From CAVSUZ01 sp963791885 (GTDB taxonomy: Bacteria > Pseudomonadota > Alphaproteobacteria > Acetobacterales > Acetobacteraceae), in assembly GCA_963791885.1 (NCBI GenBank), contig CAWBUL010000005.1, forward strand, positions 310,001 to 374,000: a stretch of 64,000 bases of DNA, written 5' to 3'. Under the pieces are notes generated by a model, which was given only the letters and a program-made list of their open reading frames with translations, did not search any database and was not told the origin of the DNA. The stretch's first letter is position 1; each line of letters opens with the position of its first letter. Shown piece by piece: positions 37,983 to 47,428 of this stretch. A program made the translations under genes and the position numbers.

Positions 37983-38416
37983 GATGGTACGCCCCGGGAG
38001 ACCGGGGCCCGTCTCTCCGGGACGCTTCGACGAATCGCTGCCCAGCGAAGTAAGTGTTCCTACAGCATCGGCCTCGCGCCTGCAACCATGGCGTGCTGCA
38101 ACAGCCGCATCGGTACCAGGAAACTCGTCAATCCGTTCGGCACGTGATCCCGGAAGGTCCGGGACCGAGGTGTTGAGCACCGCCCAAAATGCTGCGCGGA
38201 ACCGCCATCGGGCGGTCTTCCCGATGGTTGCGAATAAGCGCCCCACACCCCCGCATGGATTCGCCGAAACCTCCAGTGATCCAGAAAAGATCACGAAGCT
38301 TTGGCCTGGTATCCGGGCCCGCTCGCCGGGGTCGCTACTGGCGTTCCCCGTCGCATCGACGTGCTCGACCCCGGTGCCAAGCCCGAGGAAGCCTACGGCC
38401 GCCGACAGGTGGCCGC
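37983..38416 (+). other. Stretch before the primase-ATPase gene with no clear gene
   Basis: Two overlapping rightward frames cross the region, but both are rich in Ser, Pro and Arg and match nothing. It may carry the promoter or the remnant of a small gene. A C/G-rich inverted repeat (GGGAGACCGGGGCCCGTCTC, about 37995-38014) is the only obvious structure. Confidence 0.4.
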
Positions 38417-40486
38417 GTGAGTAGGGCAATTCCGTTCGAGGCGATCCGCGTTGCTGCGCTCGCTCAAGCCGATCGGCTGTTGCGGGATTGGTTTCCGCAC
38501 GGGCGTATCGTCGGACGCGAGTTCAAGATCGGCGACCTACAAGGGCGTCCCGGCGAGTCGCTCAGTATAAATCTGACGACGGGAGAATGGGCGGACTTCG
38601 CTGAAGGGGTCGCAGGACACGATATAATCGACCTGCTCGCCGCTACCACTTATCGCGGCGATCGCATCCGGGCCGCTCGAGAACTAGGAAAAATGCTCGG
38701 CATTGACGCAACGAGCAGAGCAGGGAAATCGAATGGTAAAACTAGGTACAATCGTCATGCCGTGCCGGATCACGAGGATTGGCAGCCGACCATTCCGCCG
38801 CCGGCGAACGTACCGAAGCCCGCGCCGAGCCACTTCGATGGCTACGACATCACGTACGAATACTGCGACCTTGATGATCGATTGCTTTTCTATGTTCGCC
38901 GTCGCGAAGCAACCGGCGGCAAACGAAAGCAGTTCCATCCTCTCGTCTACGGCGTGTTGAACGGCGAGAAGGGTTGGCACAGCAAGCACCCCCCGATTCC
39001 CAAACCGCTATATGGTCTCAACCGTCTGACGATGTTGCCCGACGCCACGGTGCTGCTCTGCGAGGGTGAGAAGGCAGCCAATGCCGCGCAGATGATATTC
39101 CCAGAGTTTGCCTGCGTTTCTTGGTGTGGTGGGGCAAAAGCAGCTCAATATGCTGACGTGTCGCCGCTTGCCGAACGTGACGTCCTTGTCTGGCCAGACA
39201 ACGATGTCGAGGGTCACAGTGCAGCAGCCGACTTGCGCAAGATGCTTCCGCAGGTCCGCGTCTTGCGGGTCGAGGATCTGCCACCTGGAGGTGATGCGGC
39301 CGATATCTATCCTGAGAATCCTGAGGCATGGTTGCGCGCTCATCTGCCCGCCGAGGACCGCCGCGAAACTAACCTTCCTGCCTTTCTTACTGCCGAGGAA
39401 TGGCTCAAGCGGGATTTCTCTGAGGCTGAGCCTCTCCTGGGCGAACTCGTCGTGGCCGGTGTGCGAATGTTCATCGTGGGGAGAACGGGACTCGGCAAAA
39501 CGCTGCTGGGGTTTGCTCTTGCTGTAGCCATGGCCAGCGGCTCCCCCTTCCTTCACTGGAAGGCAGGTCGGCCATGCCGCGTTCTCTACATAGACGGTGA
39601 GATGCCGGGCCCCCTAATCCGACAGCGACTGCGGGATGCTTTGCGCCGGGCCGGACTCCCCGACCTGGGTGGCCGGCTCACGATCTTTGCCCGAGATCTC
39701 GAGGAGGAAATTGCGCCCCGCTTTCCTGGCCTCGGTGCCTTCGAGCCGCTGAATACGGAAGCGGGGCATAGATGGGTGCTTACGTTAATCGACCTGATCG
39801 GCGGCGTGGATGTCTTGGTCCTAGACAACGTCATGTCGCTGCTGGACGGCGTCCAGAAGGAGGAGGAAGCGTGGACGGGTGCGAACCCGCTCGTTGCCAG
39901 CCTTTCACGCCGACAGATCGCGCAAATATGGCTCGATCACACAGGCCATGCCGGTGATAAACAATACGGTACCTCCACCAAGTCCTGGCGCTTTGACGCG
40001 GTCGGCATCATGACGCCAGTAAATTGCCCCCAACGCGGAGCGCCAGCTTTTTGCCTCTCATTCGAGCCGCCGCACGGCAAATGCCGGCGCCGAACGCAAG
40101 AGAACTGGCAGAATTTCGAAAGCCGCATCATCCGATTGCACGAAGATCGTTGGACCTCCGAGACGGCCGAGAGCAGCGGGAGGGGCTTCGGGAAGGTCTC
40201 ACCGTCCCGGGTCTCATTCTACGATGCCTTGATGGCTGCCATCAGGATGAGTGCGGCTACTCCTGGCCGCTGCGCGATTAAGGGCTGGCAGTCTGAATGC
40301 CTGCACCGTGGGTTGATCGAGAAAGCTCCGGAGCACGAAACAGCCGAGCAGCGCGATACCCGATTGAAGGGTTTCCGCCGCGCCAAAGCCGACCTGATTG
40401 CCGCGAAGTTCATCGCCATCGAGGGCGAGCAGGTCGTGGATCTCAAAGGCTGTGGCGGTGAACCGCCGAACGCCGATCGGCGCTAG
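38417..40486 (+). CDS. Fused TOPRIM primase-RepA-like helicase of an integrative element
   Basis: A 689-residue replication protein. The N-terminal part (residues 1-200) resembles DUF6371/primase-associated domains. TOPRIM motifs are VLLCEGEKAA (Glu216) and VLVWPDND (near 257). A RecA/RepA-type ATPase follows with Walker A GRTGLGKT (355-362) and Walker B VLVLDNVMSLL. No CHC2 zinc finger was seen. The GTG at 38417 was preferred to the 76-codon upstream extension, which is low-complexity. The iteron-like repeats that follow suggest a replication initiator. Confidence 0.82.
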   Translation: MSRAIPFEAIRVAALAQADRLLRDWFPHGRIVGREFKIGDLQGRPGESLSINLTTGEWADFAEGVAGHDIIDLLAATTYRGDRIRAARELGKMLGIDATSRAGKSNGKTRYNRHAVPDHEDWQPTIPPPANVPKPAPSHFDGYDITYEYCDLDDRLLFYVRRREATGGKRKQFHPLVYGVLNGEKGWHSKHPPIPKPLYGLNRLTMLPDATVLLCEGEKAANAAQMIFPEFACVSWCGGAKAAQYADVSPLAERDVLVWPDNDVEGHSAAADLRKMLPQVRVLRVEDLPPGGDAADIYPENPEAWLRAHLPAEDRRETNLPAFLTAEEWLKRDFSEAEPLLGELVVAGVRMFIVGRTGLGKTLLGFALAVAMASGSPFLHWKAGRPCRVLYIDGEMPGPLIRQRLRDALRRAGLPDLGGRLTIFARDLEEEIAPRFPGLGAFEPLNTEAGHRWVLTLIDLIGGVDVLVLDNVMSLLDGVQKEEEAWTGANPLVASLSRRQIAQIWLDHTGHAGDKQYGTSTKSWRFDAVGIMTPVNCPQRGAPAFCLSFEPPHGKCRRRTQENWQNFESRIIRLHEDRWTSETAESSGRGFGKVSPSRVSFYDALMAAIRMSAATPGRCAIKGWQSECLHRGLIEKAPEHETAEQRDTRLKGFRRAKADLIAAKFIAIEGEQVVDLKGCGGEPPNADRR

Positions 40487-40569
40487 CGAGGACCGATCCC
40501 CTGAGGCACCCGCTCACGCGCGACTTCGCTCTGAACGGAGCTACGCCGAGATCTGTGTGCTTCAGAAGC

Positions 40570-40722
40570 TCGCCCAGTGCCCAGCGCATCTATATGCGCT
40601 TGGGCGATTGGGCGATTGCTCGCCCAGCAGAAGCTGGGCGAAGCTGGGCGCGGCTGGGCGAGCCTTGGACGATAGCATGGACAAACCACAGAACCGAAGC
40701 TGGGCGATAGCCGTGGGCGAAC
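40570..40722 (+). repeat. Iteron-like repeats and hairpins: probable replication origin of module 1
   Basis: TGGGCGA or its complement TCGCCCA occurs at least nine times within 150 bases, just after the primase-ATPase gene. Two hairpins are formed: an imperfect one spanning about 40570-40614 around TATATGC, and a perfect one with stem TCGCCCAGC/GCTGGGCGA (40620-40641). Three further copies follow in direct orientation with a 10-bp period (40632-40661), and two more lie at 40699-40720. Confidence 0.55.
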
Positions 40723-40755
40723 CTACAACCTATTCGACCGACTGAGGTGGTGGGC

Positions 40756-41013
40756 TTACGACTCCGCCAAAACCCACGTCGCCGGGATCGAGGCCGAGGC
40801 CGCGCGGATCGACGCGACCTTTGCGGTACCGCTGCCGACCACCGTATCCACAAGCACGAAGTCGGTCATGCTTGTGGCGTTGGTTTCATCGATCAGACCG
40901 CGACGAATTGCCAGGAGCATTCCTGTTAGCGCCGGGTCGATTAGCCGATCGGCGCCGAGATGACCCATCAGTGAGCGGCCCGAGCGGTAATCGTCGAGGG
41001 ACCGTCCTCCCAT
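40756..41013 (-). CDS. Small hypothetical protein
   Basis: An 85-residue frame with protein-like composition (LIDPALTGMLLAIRRGLIDE and MTDFVLVDTVVGSGTAKVAS) starting at ATG 41013. No family is recognised. It is opposite in direction to the surrounding replication genes, and the ribosome-binding site is weak, so it may be spurious. Confidence 0.35.
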   Translation of the reverse strand: MGGRSLDDYRSGRSLMGHLGADRLIDPALTGMLLAIRRGLIDETNATSMTDFVLVDTVVGSGTAKVASIRAASASIPATWVLAES

Positions 41014-41075
41014 TAGCCGCCCGCTGCAGACAGGTGGCTGTAGTCACTCGATCAGTATATGTTTATACTCTGTTT

Positions 41076-41405
41076 GTGACTCGTCATGATCCTTCTTGTG
41101 CGCCAAAGGGCGGGCGACCGCGCGATGATCATCCTTCGTCCGGAGCAGTGCGGCAACGCCGCTATATGGCAAGCCGGACTCAAGGGATGCGCTTGATCAA
41201 GATTCAACTTCACCCAGAGGAAATCACCACGCTTCGTTTGCTCGGTTATCTCCCCCCAGGGAATCGAGCTGGAAACGGCACGCTTAGAGCTGGCTATGCG
41301 GAGGCTCATCCAACACACGGCCGAGCAGACGTGGTGCATGGTGAGACCTCCCCCGAGGCGGTGGTAAGTCGGTCAATCGCGCCCGTAGCCTGCTGGCCCA
41401 TGTGA
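41076..41405 (+). pseudogene. Small basic protein of module 1, frameshifted
   Basis: From GTG 41076 the frame encodes RQRRYMASRTQGMRLIKIQL and HPEEITTLRLLGYL, resembling the small basic protein at 56321-56578 of module 2 (RQRRRDGLRCINFEVRDEEV). After the run of six C's near 41251 the protein-like frame changes: the other frame reads IELETARLELAMRRLIQHTA and ends at 41367. One base has been lost or gained at the C-run. Confidence 0.5.
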
Positions 41406-41410
41406 TCCTA

Positions 41411-42284
41411 GGGCCTGTGGACGGATTAGCGCGAGTATAGCGTGAGGGGATTCCCGAATCGGGCTTTCTTCAATTCATGGACGACCGGCATGTGGGAGCC
41501 GGGCCATGTTGACGGGGATGACCGAGCAGGACTGGAAGCTGGTGGTGAAGCTGTTCCGAGCCGCGCGATCGGGACGCGGCGATCGCGGGCGGAACGACCG
41601 GCGCTTCCTCGAAGCGCTGCATTACTTCACCGTCCACAACATCACCTGGCGGGCGCTGCCGGAGCGGTTCGGCAACTGGAACAGTATCTGGAAGCGGTTC
41701 TGGCGGCTGAGCCGGTCGGGCGTGTTCGAAGCCTTCTTCCAGCTGCTCGCTGAGCAGAGCGAGACGGCACATTTGGTGCAGTTCTTCGACAGCACCACGG
41801 TGCGCGCTCACGTCTCTGCGGCCGGGGCCAAGGGGGGCAACAGGATCAGGCGCTCGGTCGTTCACGCGGCGGTTTCTCGACCAAGATCCATCTCAAGACC
41901 GACTTCAAGGGCCTACCTCTCGCCTTCCACCTGACCGGCGGCGAGGCAAGCGACTGCGTCGAGTTCGAAACCTCGCTGGATATCGGGCCCGACATCCGGC
42001 CGCGTTTGGTGGTGACTGACAAGGGGTACGACAGCCGCGCCAATCGCGATGCGGCGCGTGTCCGCGGTATCACGCCCGTGATTCCCCGCCGTAGCACCGC
42101 TAAGGATCGTGGGCGCTTTTTTCCGACCAAACTCTACAAGACCAGGGCTCGGGTCGAGCAGGCGGTCGGCAAGCTCAAACGTTTCAAGCGTATCGCCCTG
42201 CGGTGTGAAAAGACCGCAGTAAGTTTCTCGGCCGTCGTCAGCTTCGCATGCGGCTTGGTCTTGGTGAAATCCGTCCACAGGGCC
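41411..42284 (+). mobile_element. IS5-family (IS427-group-like) insertion sequence, complete
   Basis: An 874-bp element. Terminal inverted repeats match at 16 of 17 positions (left GGGCCTGTGGACGGATT; right, reversed, GGCCCTGTGGACGGATT). It is flanked by a TA duplication (41409-41410 and 42285-42286) within a CTA...TAG context, the usual target of this group. It lies directly upstream of a broken recombinase and probably removed its N-terminus. Confidence 0.88.
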
Positions 42285-42287
42285 TAG
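41506..42287 (+). CDS. IS5-family transposase made by -1 frameshifting
   Basis: DDE transposase in two overlapping frames. The first (41506-41934) encodes the N-terminal HTH region (FLEALHYFTVHNITWRALPE) and the first Asp in QFFDSTTVRAH. The second continues QDQALGRSRGGFSTKIHLK, then VVTDKGYDSRANRD and the Glu region. They join by a -1 shift at the slippery heptamer G-GGG-GGC near 41836, so a programmed frameshift is likely. The TAG stop is made by the duplicated target bases just outside the element. Confidence 0.8.
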
Positions 42288-43151
42288 TCTTCGTTCCCTC
42301 GGGCCTATCACAGAGGTCGTGACGCGATTTCGCCCGCTGGTGCGCCACCCGTGGCGCCACCCCGTTGCCGGCTCATCAGGGCATCGTGGCCTCCTATCTC
42401 TCCAGCCTGGCCCAACAGGGTCGGAAGGCCTCCACCATCGGCCGCAGAGCCGCCGCCATCGCCTGGCGGTACAAGCGGGCGGGGCACGCCGCCGACCAAT
42501 GCCGAGGGCGTCCGCGCGGTCATGAAGGGCATCCGCCGCACTATTGGCACCGCCCAGCAGGGCAAGGCTCCGGTCATGGCCGAGCTGCTGATGCGCATGG
42601 TGGCGCTCTGCCCCGACAGCCTGATCGGCAAGCGGGATCGGGCGGTGTTGTGCTTGGCCTTCGCCGGGGCGTTCCGCAGGAGCGAGCTGGTCGCGCTCGA
42701 GGTCGAGGACCTCGTCGAAGTGCCGGCCGGGTTCCAGGCGCAGATCGCGCGCAGCAAGACCGATCAAGAAGGCGCCGGCCAGACGGTTGCCATTCCGCGC
42801 GGGTTCCGCCTGCGTCCGGTCTGGCTGGCAGCGGCCGAGATCACCAGCGGGCCGGTCTTTCGCGGCGTGTGGGGCGGGCGGGTGTCAGAGACGGCGCTGA
42901 CGGCCGACCAAGTCAGCCGGATCGTGAAGCGATACGTCAGGCGGGTCGGGCTGGAGCCGGCCACCTACAGCGCCCACAGCCTGCGGGCGGGCTATGTCAG
43001 CAGCGCGGTCGAGGTCAACGCGCCACTGTTGAAAATCGCTGAGCAGACCCGCCACCGCAGCCTCGACATGCTGCGGGTCTATAATCGCCGTGCCGATCTG
43101 TTCCGCGGCCATAGCGGCGAGGGGTTTTTGCGACCGCCACGGCGGGCTTGA
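42288..43151 (+). pseudogene. Tyrosine recombinase, N-terminally truncated and frameshifted
   Basis: The N-terminal SAM-like domain (RDFARWCATRG, GIVASYLSSLAQQGRKASTI) is in one frame, and the catalytic domain in another from about 42,490 (NAEGVRAVMKGIRRTIG, then Arg in AGAFRRSELVAL, HSLRAGY, and Tyr in RVYNRRADLF). A one-base change near 42,485-42,500 separates them. A stop codon just before RDFARW and the adjacent IS mark the lost N-terminus. The catalytic half alone remains open for 266 codons. Confidence 0.75.
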
Positions 43152-43286
43152 TAGGCGGCTCGCGGTCTGAGAACGTCAGCGGGGCCGGCTTGGTTGGACC
43201 GGGGCAGGGCACGACTCGGCAAGGCATGGCTTGGCCAGGCATGGCGAGGCGCGGCCCGGCGGGACTCCTTAGCTCGGAGTTAGGTC

Positions 43287-43943
43287 GTGAAGCTCATTGC
43301 CTCGTTTGCTGCTGCTTTTAGCTTGATAGCTGGAGCGCTGCTCTCCACAGCTTACGCCGCACAAGTTTTCCTGGAGCAGGCGGAGAAGATGTGCGCGTTG
43401 GATCCGGCCGCCGCGATCGAGTCCTTGCGCCCCATGATCGAGTATCAGTTGCGCGAACCGCACTCTCCTGAGTTGGACGCTCACACACCGGAGCAGCTCG
43501 CTCAGCAAACTCGTGATTTTGCCATCCGAAGGTGTGCCGCTCGCATGATGAATGACCTGCCGGCTTACAACCTGCTTCGGTCCTACCAGGGGACGGATTT
43601 GCTATCCGGTGAGGCATGGGATGCGTGGAACTTGGCGTGCGCGAAGCAGGCGGGTTCGGAGGCGCCGTGCATCAAACGCGAGGTCGAGGCGTTCGCGAGC
43701 ACACGAGGCGAACAAGACACAAATCCCGTGAAAAGCAATCTGCTCGGTCTTTGCCAGTTGGTACTGCAGATGCCTTCCCAGAGGGATGATACACGGATCT
43801 GCATCGATGCTGGGCTGAAGGAACATCCGTCCGATGAAGCTGTGAACGCCTGCAAATTCGCCATCAAGTGGCACTCGGCCTCCGCAGGAGGCCGTGCTGC
43901 GCGCGAAGTAGTATCGTGCCTGCACAGGCAGGCGCACCGGTAG
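43287..43943 (+). CDS. Secreted hypothetical protein
   Basis: A 218-residue protein with a clear Sec signal peptide (MKLIASFAAAFSLIAGALLS, cleavage near AYA-AQ) and six or more cysteines in the mature part, suggesting disulfides in the periplasm. The GTG start has GGAG eight bases upstream. No family is recognised. It lies between the broken recombinase and insertion element copy A. Confidence 0.6.
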   Translation: MKLIASFAAAFSLIAGALLSTAYAAQVFLEQAEKMCALDPAAAIESLRPMIEYQLREPHSPELDAHTPEQLAQQTRDFAIRRCAARMMNDLPAYNLLRSYQGTDLLSGEAWDAWNLACAKQAGSEAPCIKREVEAFASTRGEQDTNPVKSNLLGLCQLVLQMPSQRDDTRICIDAGLKEHPSDEAVNACKFAIKWHSASAGGRAAREVVSCLHRQAHR

Positions 43944-43968
43944 GACGAGTCACGCCGACGCGCTTCGG

Positions 43969-44587
43969 TGTGTTTCCGCGGGGCACCGTGACCCCTCATC
44001 GGCTTCCAAAATTGACCCCATCGGATCGATGATTTCGCTATCCTTATCAAGGATATGCGCTGTTGGGAGGGGTTACTATTCAAAGCCGATGATGTTCCGG
44101 AATGAGGTCGTGAAATGCCCACTATTTCAATCATGTAGACCTGAATCAGGCGGGTCTCATTTGAGCGCCAATTCACACCTGGCCGGATTACCTGCCCCAG
44201 GCCCAGCATTTTCGTCCTGACGGCCCTGATTTTCTCCGTGCTGGTGGTCAGCGACAACGGGACCGAGCTGACGTCGCATGTGGTGCTGAGTTGGCAGCAG
44301 GATCGCGGTGTCGGCTGGCACTACATCGCCCCCGGCAAGCCAGTGCAGAACGCATTCGTCGAGAGCCTGAACGGTCGCTTGCGCGACGAATGCCTCAATG
44401 AGCACGTCTTCCAGGGCTTGCCCGCAGCCCGGAGGATCATCGAAGCTTGGCGGGCCGACTATAATGCCCATCGGCCCCACACCAGCCTGCGTGGACTTAC
44501 TCCGAACGAGTTCGCAACCCGGTCCAGGACGGACCACAACCAGAACGGATTCTGGTTATGAGTGAGGACAGTTTGGGGGCAGGGTCA
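43969..44587 (+). mobile_element. 620-bp mosaic insertion element, copy A
   Basis: A unit with left end TGTGTTTC...GTGACCC (with GGGTCA/TGACCC motifs repeated inside, IS21-like) and right end GGGGGCAGGGTCA. It contains only the C-terminal third of an IS3-family transposase. A near-identical copy lies in inverse orientation at 56605-57224, and a left-end fragment at 51670-51885. The left about 110 bases of copy A have diverged from the others, and no target duplication is seen around it. Confidence 0.7.
44238..44561 (+). pseudogene. IS3-family transposase OrfB, C-terminal fragment (copy A)
   Basis: A 107-residue frame covering the end of the IS3 DDE domain: SDNGTELTSHVV (second Asp), ESLNGRLRDECLNEHVF (catalytic Glu), YNAHRPHTSLRGLTPNEF. 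The N-terminal two thirds, including the first Asp, are absent, so it cannot catalyse transposition. It is identical in protein to the copy at 56631-56954. Confidence 0.85.
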
Positions 44588-44632
44588 GCCCGAAGAAAGA
44601 AGAACCGGAAACGATCAACCGTCCTCTCCTGA

Positions 44633-47428
44633 TCACGCTATTCGCTTTGCCAAGCTCCCGTCCGGCTCCTCATGGCGCAGCGTCTTCTCAACAACTCTGG
44701 CGGCCCCCGCCATATCGAACCCACCACCGAGAAGGGCACCAAGGCATTGGGCGGTCTTGATCGGATCAGCCACGGCTTCGTCATAAGCGACGGAGAGCAC
44801 GGGGATGTTCGACTGCCGCTCGAGCCATGCCTGGGCGCGCACAAGCTGGCCGGTGTAAGCGCGCATCAGGGCACCGTCGCTCAGCCGTGCACCTTCCTTC
44901 TGAAGCCGCGCCAGCATCGCCCTTTGGGACCCAATCACGTGCTGCAAGTCCCGGCGCATGAAGATGATCCTGTAGGTTTCGGACTGCGGCAGATACGGCA
45001 GCAGCGGCGCAACGATCTTCACCGCCTTCCCACGCGCCTGGTCCAGCCACGACGCATCAGCGTGCAAGGCGAGCGTCTTCGCATGCTCCAAATAGCCGCG
45101 GGAATTGCTTTCATCTGCCTCGCGGGCACCGTCCGTGAATACGGCAACGCCGCCTGCTGCCAGCATCTGCATCATCATCGAGGTGCCCGAGCGCGGCAGG
45201 CCGCTAACCACGGTGATGACGCGGCTCGGGTCTGCCGGAACAGCCGTGCTGCGCGTGATGATAGAGGGTGTGGCCTGCGCGGCGCCCACCTCGGCCGGAG
45301 CCGCGGCGCGTTTGCGCCGCGACCGTATCAGCTCGGCACGGGCCATATGCACGCTCGCCTCGCCGAGCCGGGCAGGATCCCGCCGCAACACGGCCGCGAG
45401 TGACTCATGCGCCGCCACCATCCCCGGCGCCTGTGCCGCCGCCACCCGAAGTTCCCGTTCCGCGCCGGCGATATCTCCCATCCGCAGCAGCGCGAGACCG
45501 AGCAGGCGATGCAGCGCGGGCTGCAAATAGACCAGGGAGAGCGATTTGATCGCGGCATCCGCCGCATCCTGCCAATGCTTGGCGCGGAAATGCAGGCGTG
45601 CTTCCAGCGTCAGCGCACCCCAGTTATCCCGATCGCGCCGCAGGGTTGCGCGCACGAACTCGAGCGCCTTTTCATCCTCCCGCAGCTGCGCATAGCCTTC
45701 GGCGAGAAAGAGTGAGAGCGACGCACGCGTCCGCCGTCGGGATGCAAGCTGATCCAGCAGCGTCCGCGCCCGTTCCTGGTCCGCGGCATTGCGGCGGGAG
45801 AGCAGCAGCGAGCAGCGCATGAACATACGCTCGCCGACAAAGCCCGTTGCCTTCTCGAACAACTCTCGGCGTTCGAACATCTCCCGCCGGCGTTCGTGCT
45901 CTTTGCGTTCTCCCGCGTCTTTATCGGCGTCCTGCCGGCGCTTCAGTTCTGTCTGCGCGCGCCGGGCGATGTCCGGACATGACTCGTCAAGCCGCGCAAG
46001 CATCCGTTCGCACTGGCGGTAGCGACCCATCGCCATGAGGCAGCGGAACAGGTGTTGGTAATAACGGATCTGTTCCGCATCCTCCGCAATCAGTTCTTGG
46101 AACAGGACCGCGGCGGAGGTCATGTCGCCCGCATCCATGTGACTGCGTGCGAGATTGTAACGGCGCTCGGCCATGCATTCCCGAACCGCGGTACCGGCAT
46201 CATCCCCTGGCGGGGCAACATAGCCGAGATCCACCAGTTGCTTCAGCGCCTCAACCGATTCCATCGCATCGAATTGTGTCTCCGGTGGGTGGCGGCCGTC
46301 CTCGCCCGGCACGTCGTCCCAGCTTGGGATGCGCGGCGGCAGGGACTGATCGCGGAAGGCATTGATCAGCACTTTGCCGTCCATATCCGCGCCGGCCGGC
46401 AACCCGAAGATATGCAGCACGGTCGGTGTGACATCGAGCACATTGGCGCCGTAGATCCGTTCGCCTTGCCGTATCCCCGGCCCGCTGAGACAGACGATGC
46501 CGAAGTCTCGATGCTCCACCGCGGGACCGGCGGCTTCTGCCGGAATATGGTCCGGCAGCAGGCGGTCGGAATGGAAACCATGATCGCTGATGACCATCAC
46601 CGTGCTATCCGCACCAGCAAGCTGGATCAGACGACCAAGCATCAGATCGTGGTAGCGGTACGCGCCGGTGATGACGTGCTGGAACAGCGAGGGATCGGAA
46701 CTATTCGGGCCGCCGCGCCGCTTGCCAGCATGGTATCCCATGAAACGGTGTGAGAAGTGATCGATGCCGGCGAAGTAGATGGCCGCGAGATCCCACGACT
46801 CGGTCTCCATCAGCTCTGTGGCAACGCTGTGGATGCTCATCGTCTCGGCGATGATGCCGGCCAGGTCGTGCAGTGACTTATCTTTCTCCTGATCGATTTG
46901 CGCGGCGTCAGGGATGAACAGATTCAGGATCTCGCCGGTGATCTCGGTGGGATGCACGCGAAGATCGGCCAGGTCGGAGGCGCGTTCGGTGGGAGAGATT
47001 GTGCGTGGCGCGAGTGGTTTCGTCGGTCGATCGCTGGTGGAGAACGGGAAGTGATTGGACACCGTCACGCCGTTAATCGACTCCGCCGGATGCGATGGCC
47101 ACCAGCCGACGACGAGCGAACGCTTGCCGTTTTGATTGAGGATGTTCCAGAGCGCCTTGGTCTTGCGCCCCAGATTGCTGACGGGCCGCACGCCCAACCC
47201 ATCCTCGGTCGGTTCGGTGAAGCCGTGGATGCCGTGTTTGGTCGGTCGCTTGCCGGTGGCGATGGAGGTCCACAGCATCGGGCTGAGCGGCGGGTAGAGC
47301 GTGGCATGGTTTCCGTGCACGCCGGATTGCATGAGGCGCGCGAGATTGGGCATCTCGCCGCGAGCGAGCAGAGGGTTGTTGACCTTCCAGTCGGCCGCAT
47401 CCCAGCCGACGAGGAGCATGCGGGTCAC
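44633..47428 (-). CDS. Phosphodiesterase-TPR-sulfotransferase fusion protein
   Basis: A 931-residue three-part protein. Residues 1 to about 400 are an alkaline-phosphatase-superfamily phosphodiesterase (LLVGWDAADWKV, IDHFSHRFMG, VISDHGFHSDR metal-binding motifs). Residues about 410-720 are helical TPR-like repeats. The C-terminal 200 residues are a sulfotransferase with the PAPS loop SGLPRSGTSMMMQ and FMRRDLQHVIGSQ. The GTG at 47428 overlaps the preceding gene's TGA as GTGA. It is the last gene of a coupled set with two PEP-CTERM-like genes, so it may modify exported or surface glycans. Confidence 0.82.
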   Translation of the reverse strand: MTRMLLVGWDAADWKVNNPLLARGEMPNLARLMQSGVHGNHATLYPPLSPMLWTSIATGKRPTKHGIHGFTEPTEDGLGVRPVSNLGRKTKALWNILNQNGKRSLVVGWWPSHPAESINGVTVSNHFPFSTSDRPTKPLAPRTISPTERASDLADLRVHPTEITGEILNLFIPDAAQIDQEKDKSLHDLAGIIAETMSIHSVATELMETESWDLAAIYFAGIDHFSHRFMGYHAGKRRGGPNSSDPSLFQHVITGAYRYHDLMLGRLIQLAGADSTVMVISDHGFHSDRLLPDHIPAEAAGPAVEHRDFGIVCLSGPGIRQGERIYGANVLDVTPTVLHIFGLPAGADMDGKVLINAFRDQSLPPRIPSWDDVPGEDGRHPPETQFDAMESVEALKQLVDLGYVAPPGDDAGTAVRECMAERRYNLARSHMDAGDMTSAAVLFQELIAEDAEQIRYYQHLFRCLMAMGRYRQCERMLARLDESCPDIARRAQTELKRRQDADKDAGERKEHERRREMFERRELFEKATGFVGERMFMRCSLLLSRRNAADQERARTLLDQLASRRRTRASLSLFLAEGYAQLREDEKALEFVRATLRRDRDNWGALTLEARLHFRAKHWQDAADAAIKSLSLVYLQPALHRLLGLALLRMGDIAGAERELRVAAAQAPGMVAAHESLAAVLRRDPARLGEASVHMARAELIRSRRKRAAAPAEVGAAQATPSIITRSTAVPADPSRVITVVSGLPRSGTSMMMQMLAAGGVAVFTDGAREADESNSRGYLEHAKTLALHADASWLDQARGKAVKIVAPLLPYLPQSETYRIIFMRRDLQHVIGSQRAMLARLQKEGARLSDGALMRAYTGQLVRAQAWLERQSNIPVLSVAYDEAVADPIKTAQCLGALLGGGFDMAGAARVVEKTLRHEEPDGSLAKRIA

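Noticed and set aside
40821..41075. N-terminal extension of the small basic protein gene
   Set aside because: The upstream 85 codons are not protein-like and overlap a better leftward frame; GTG 41076 is the more natural start.
43180..43270. Short GGC-A-GGC repeats resembling a tandem array
   Set aside because: They are imperfect, irregularly spaced and under 70 bases; they look like low-complexity GC-rich sequence.
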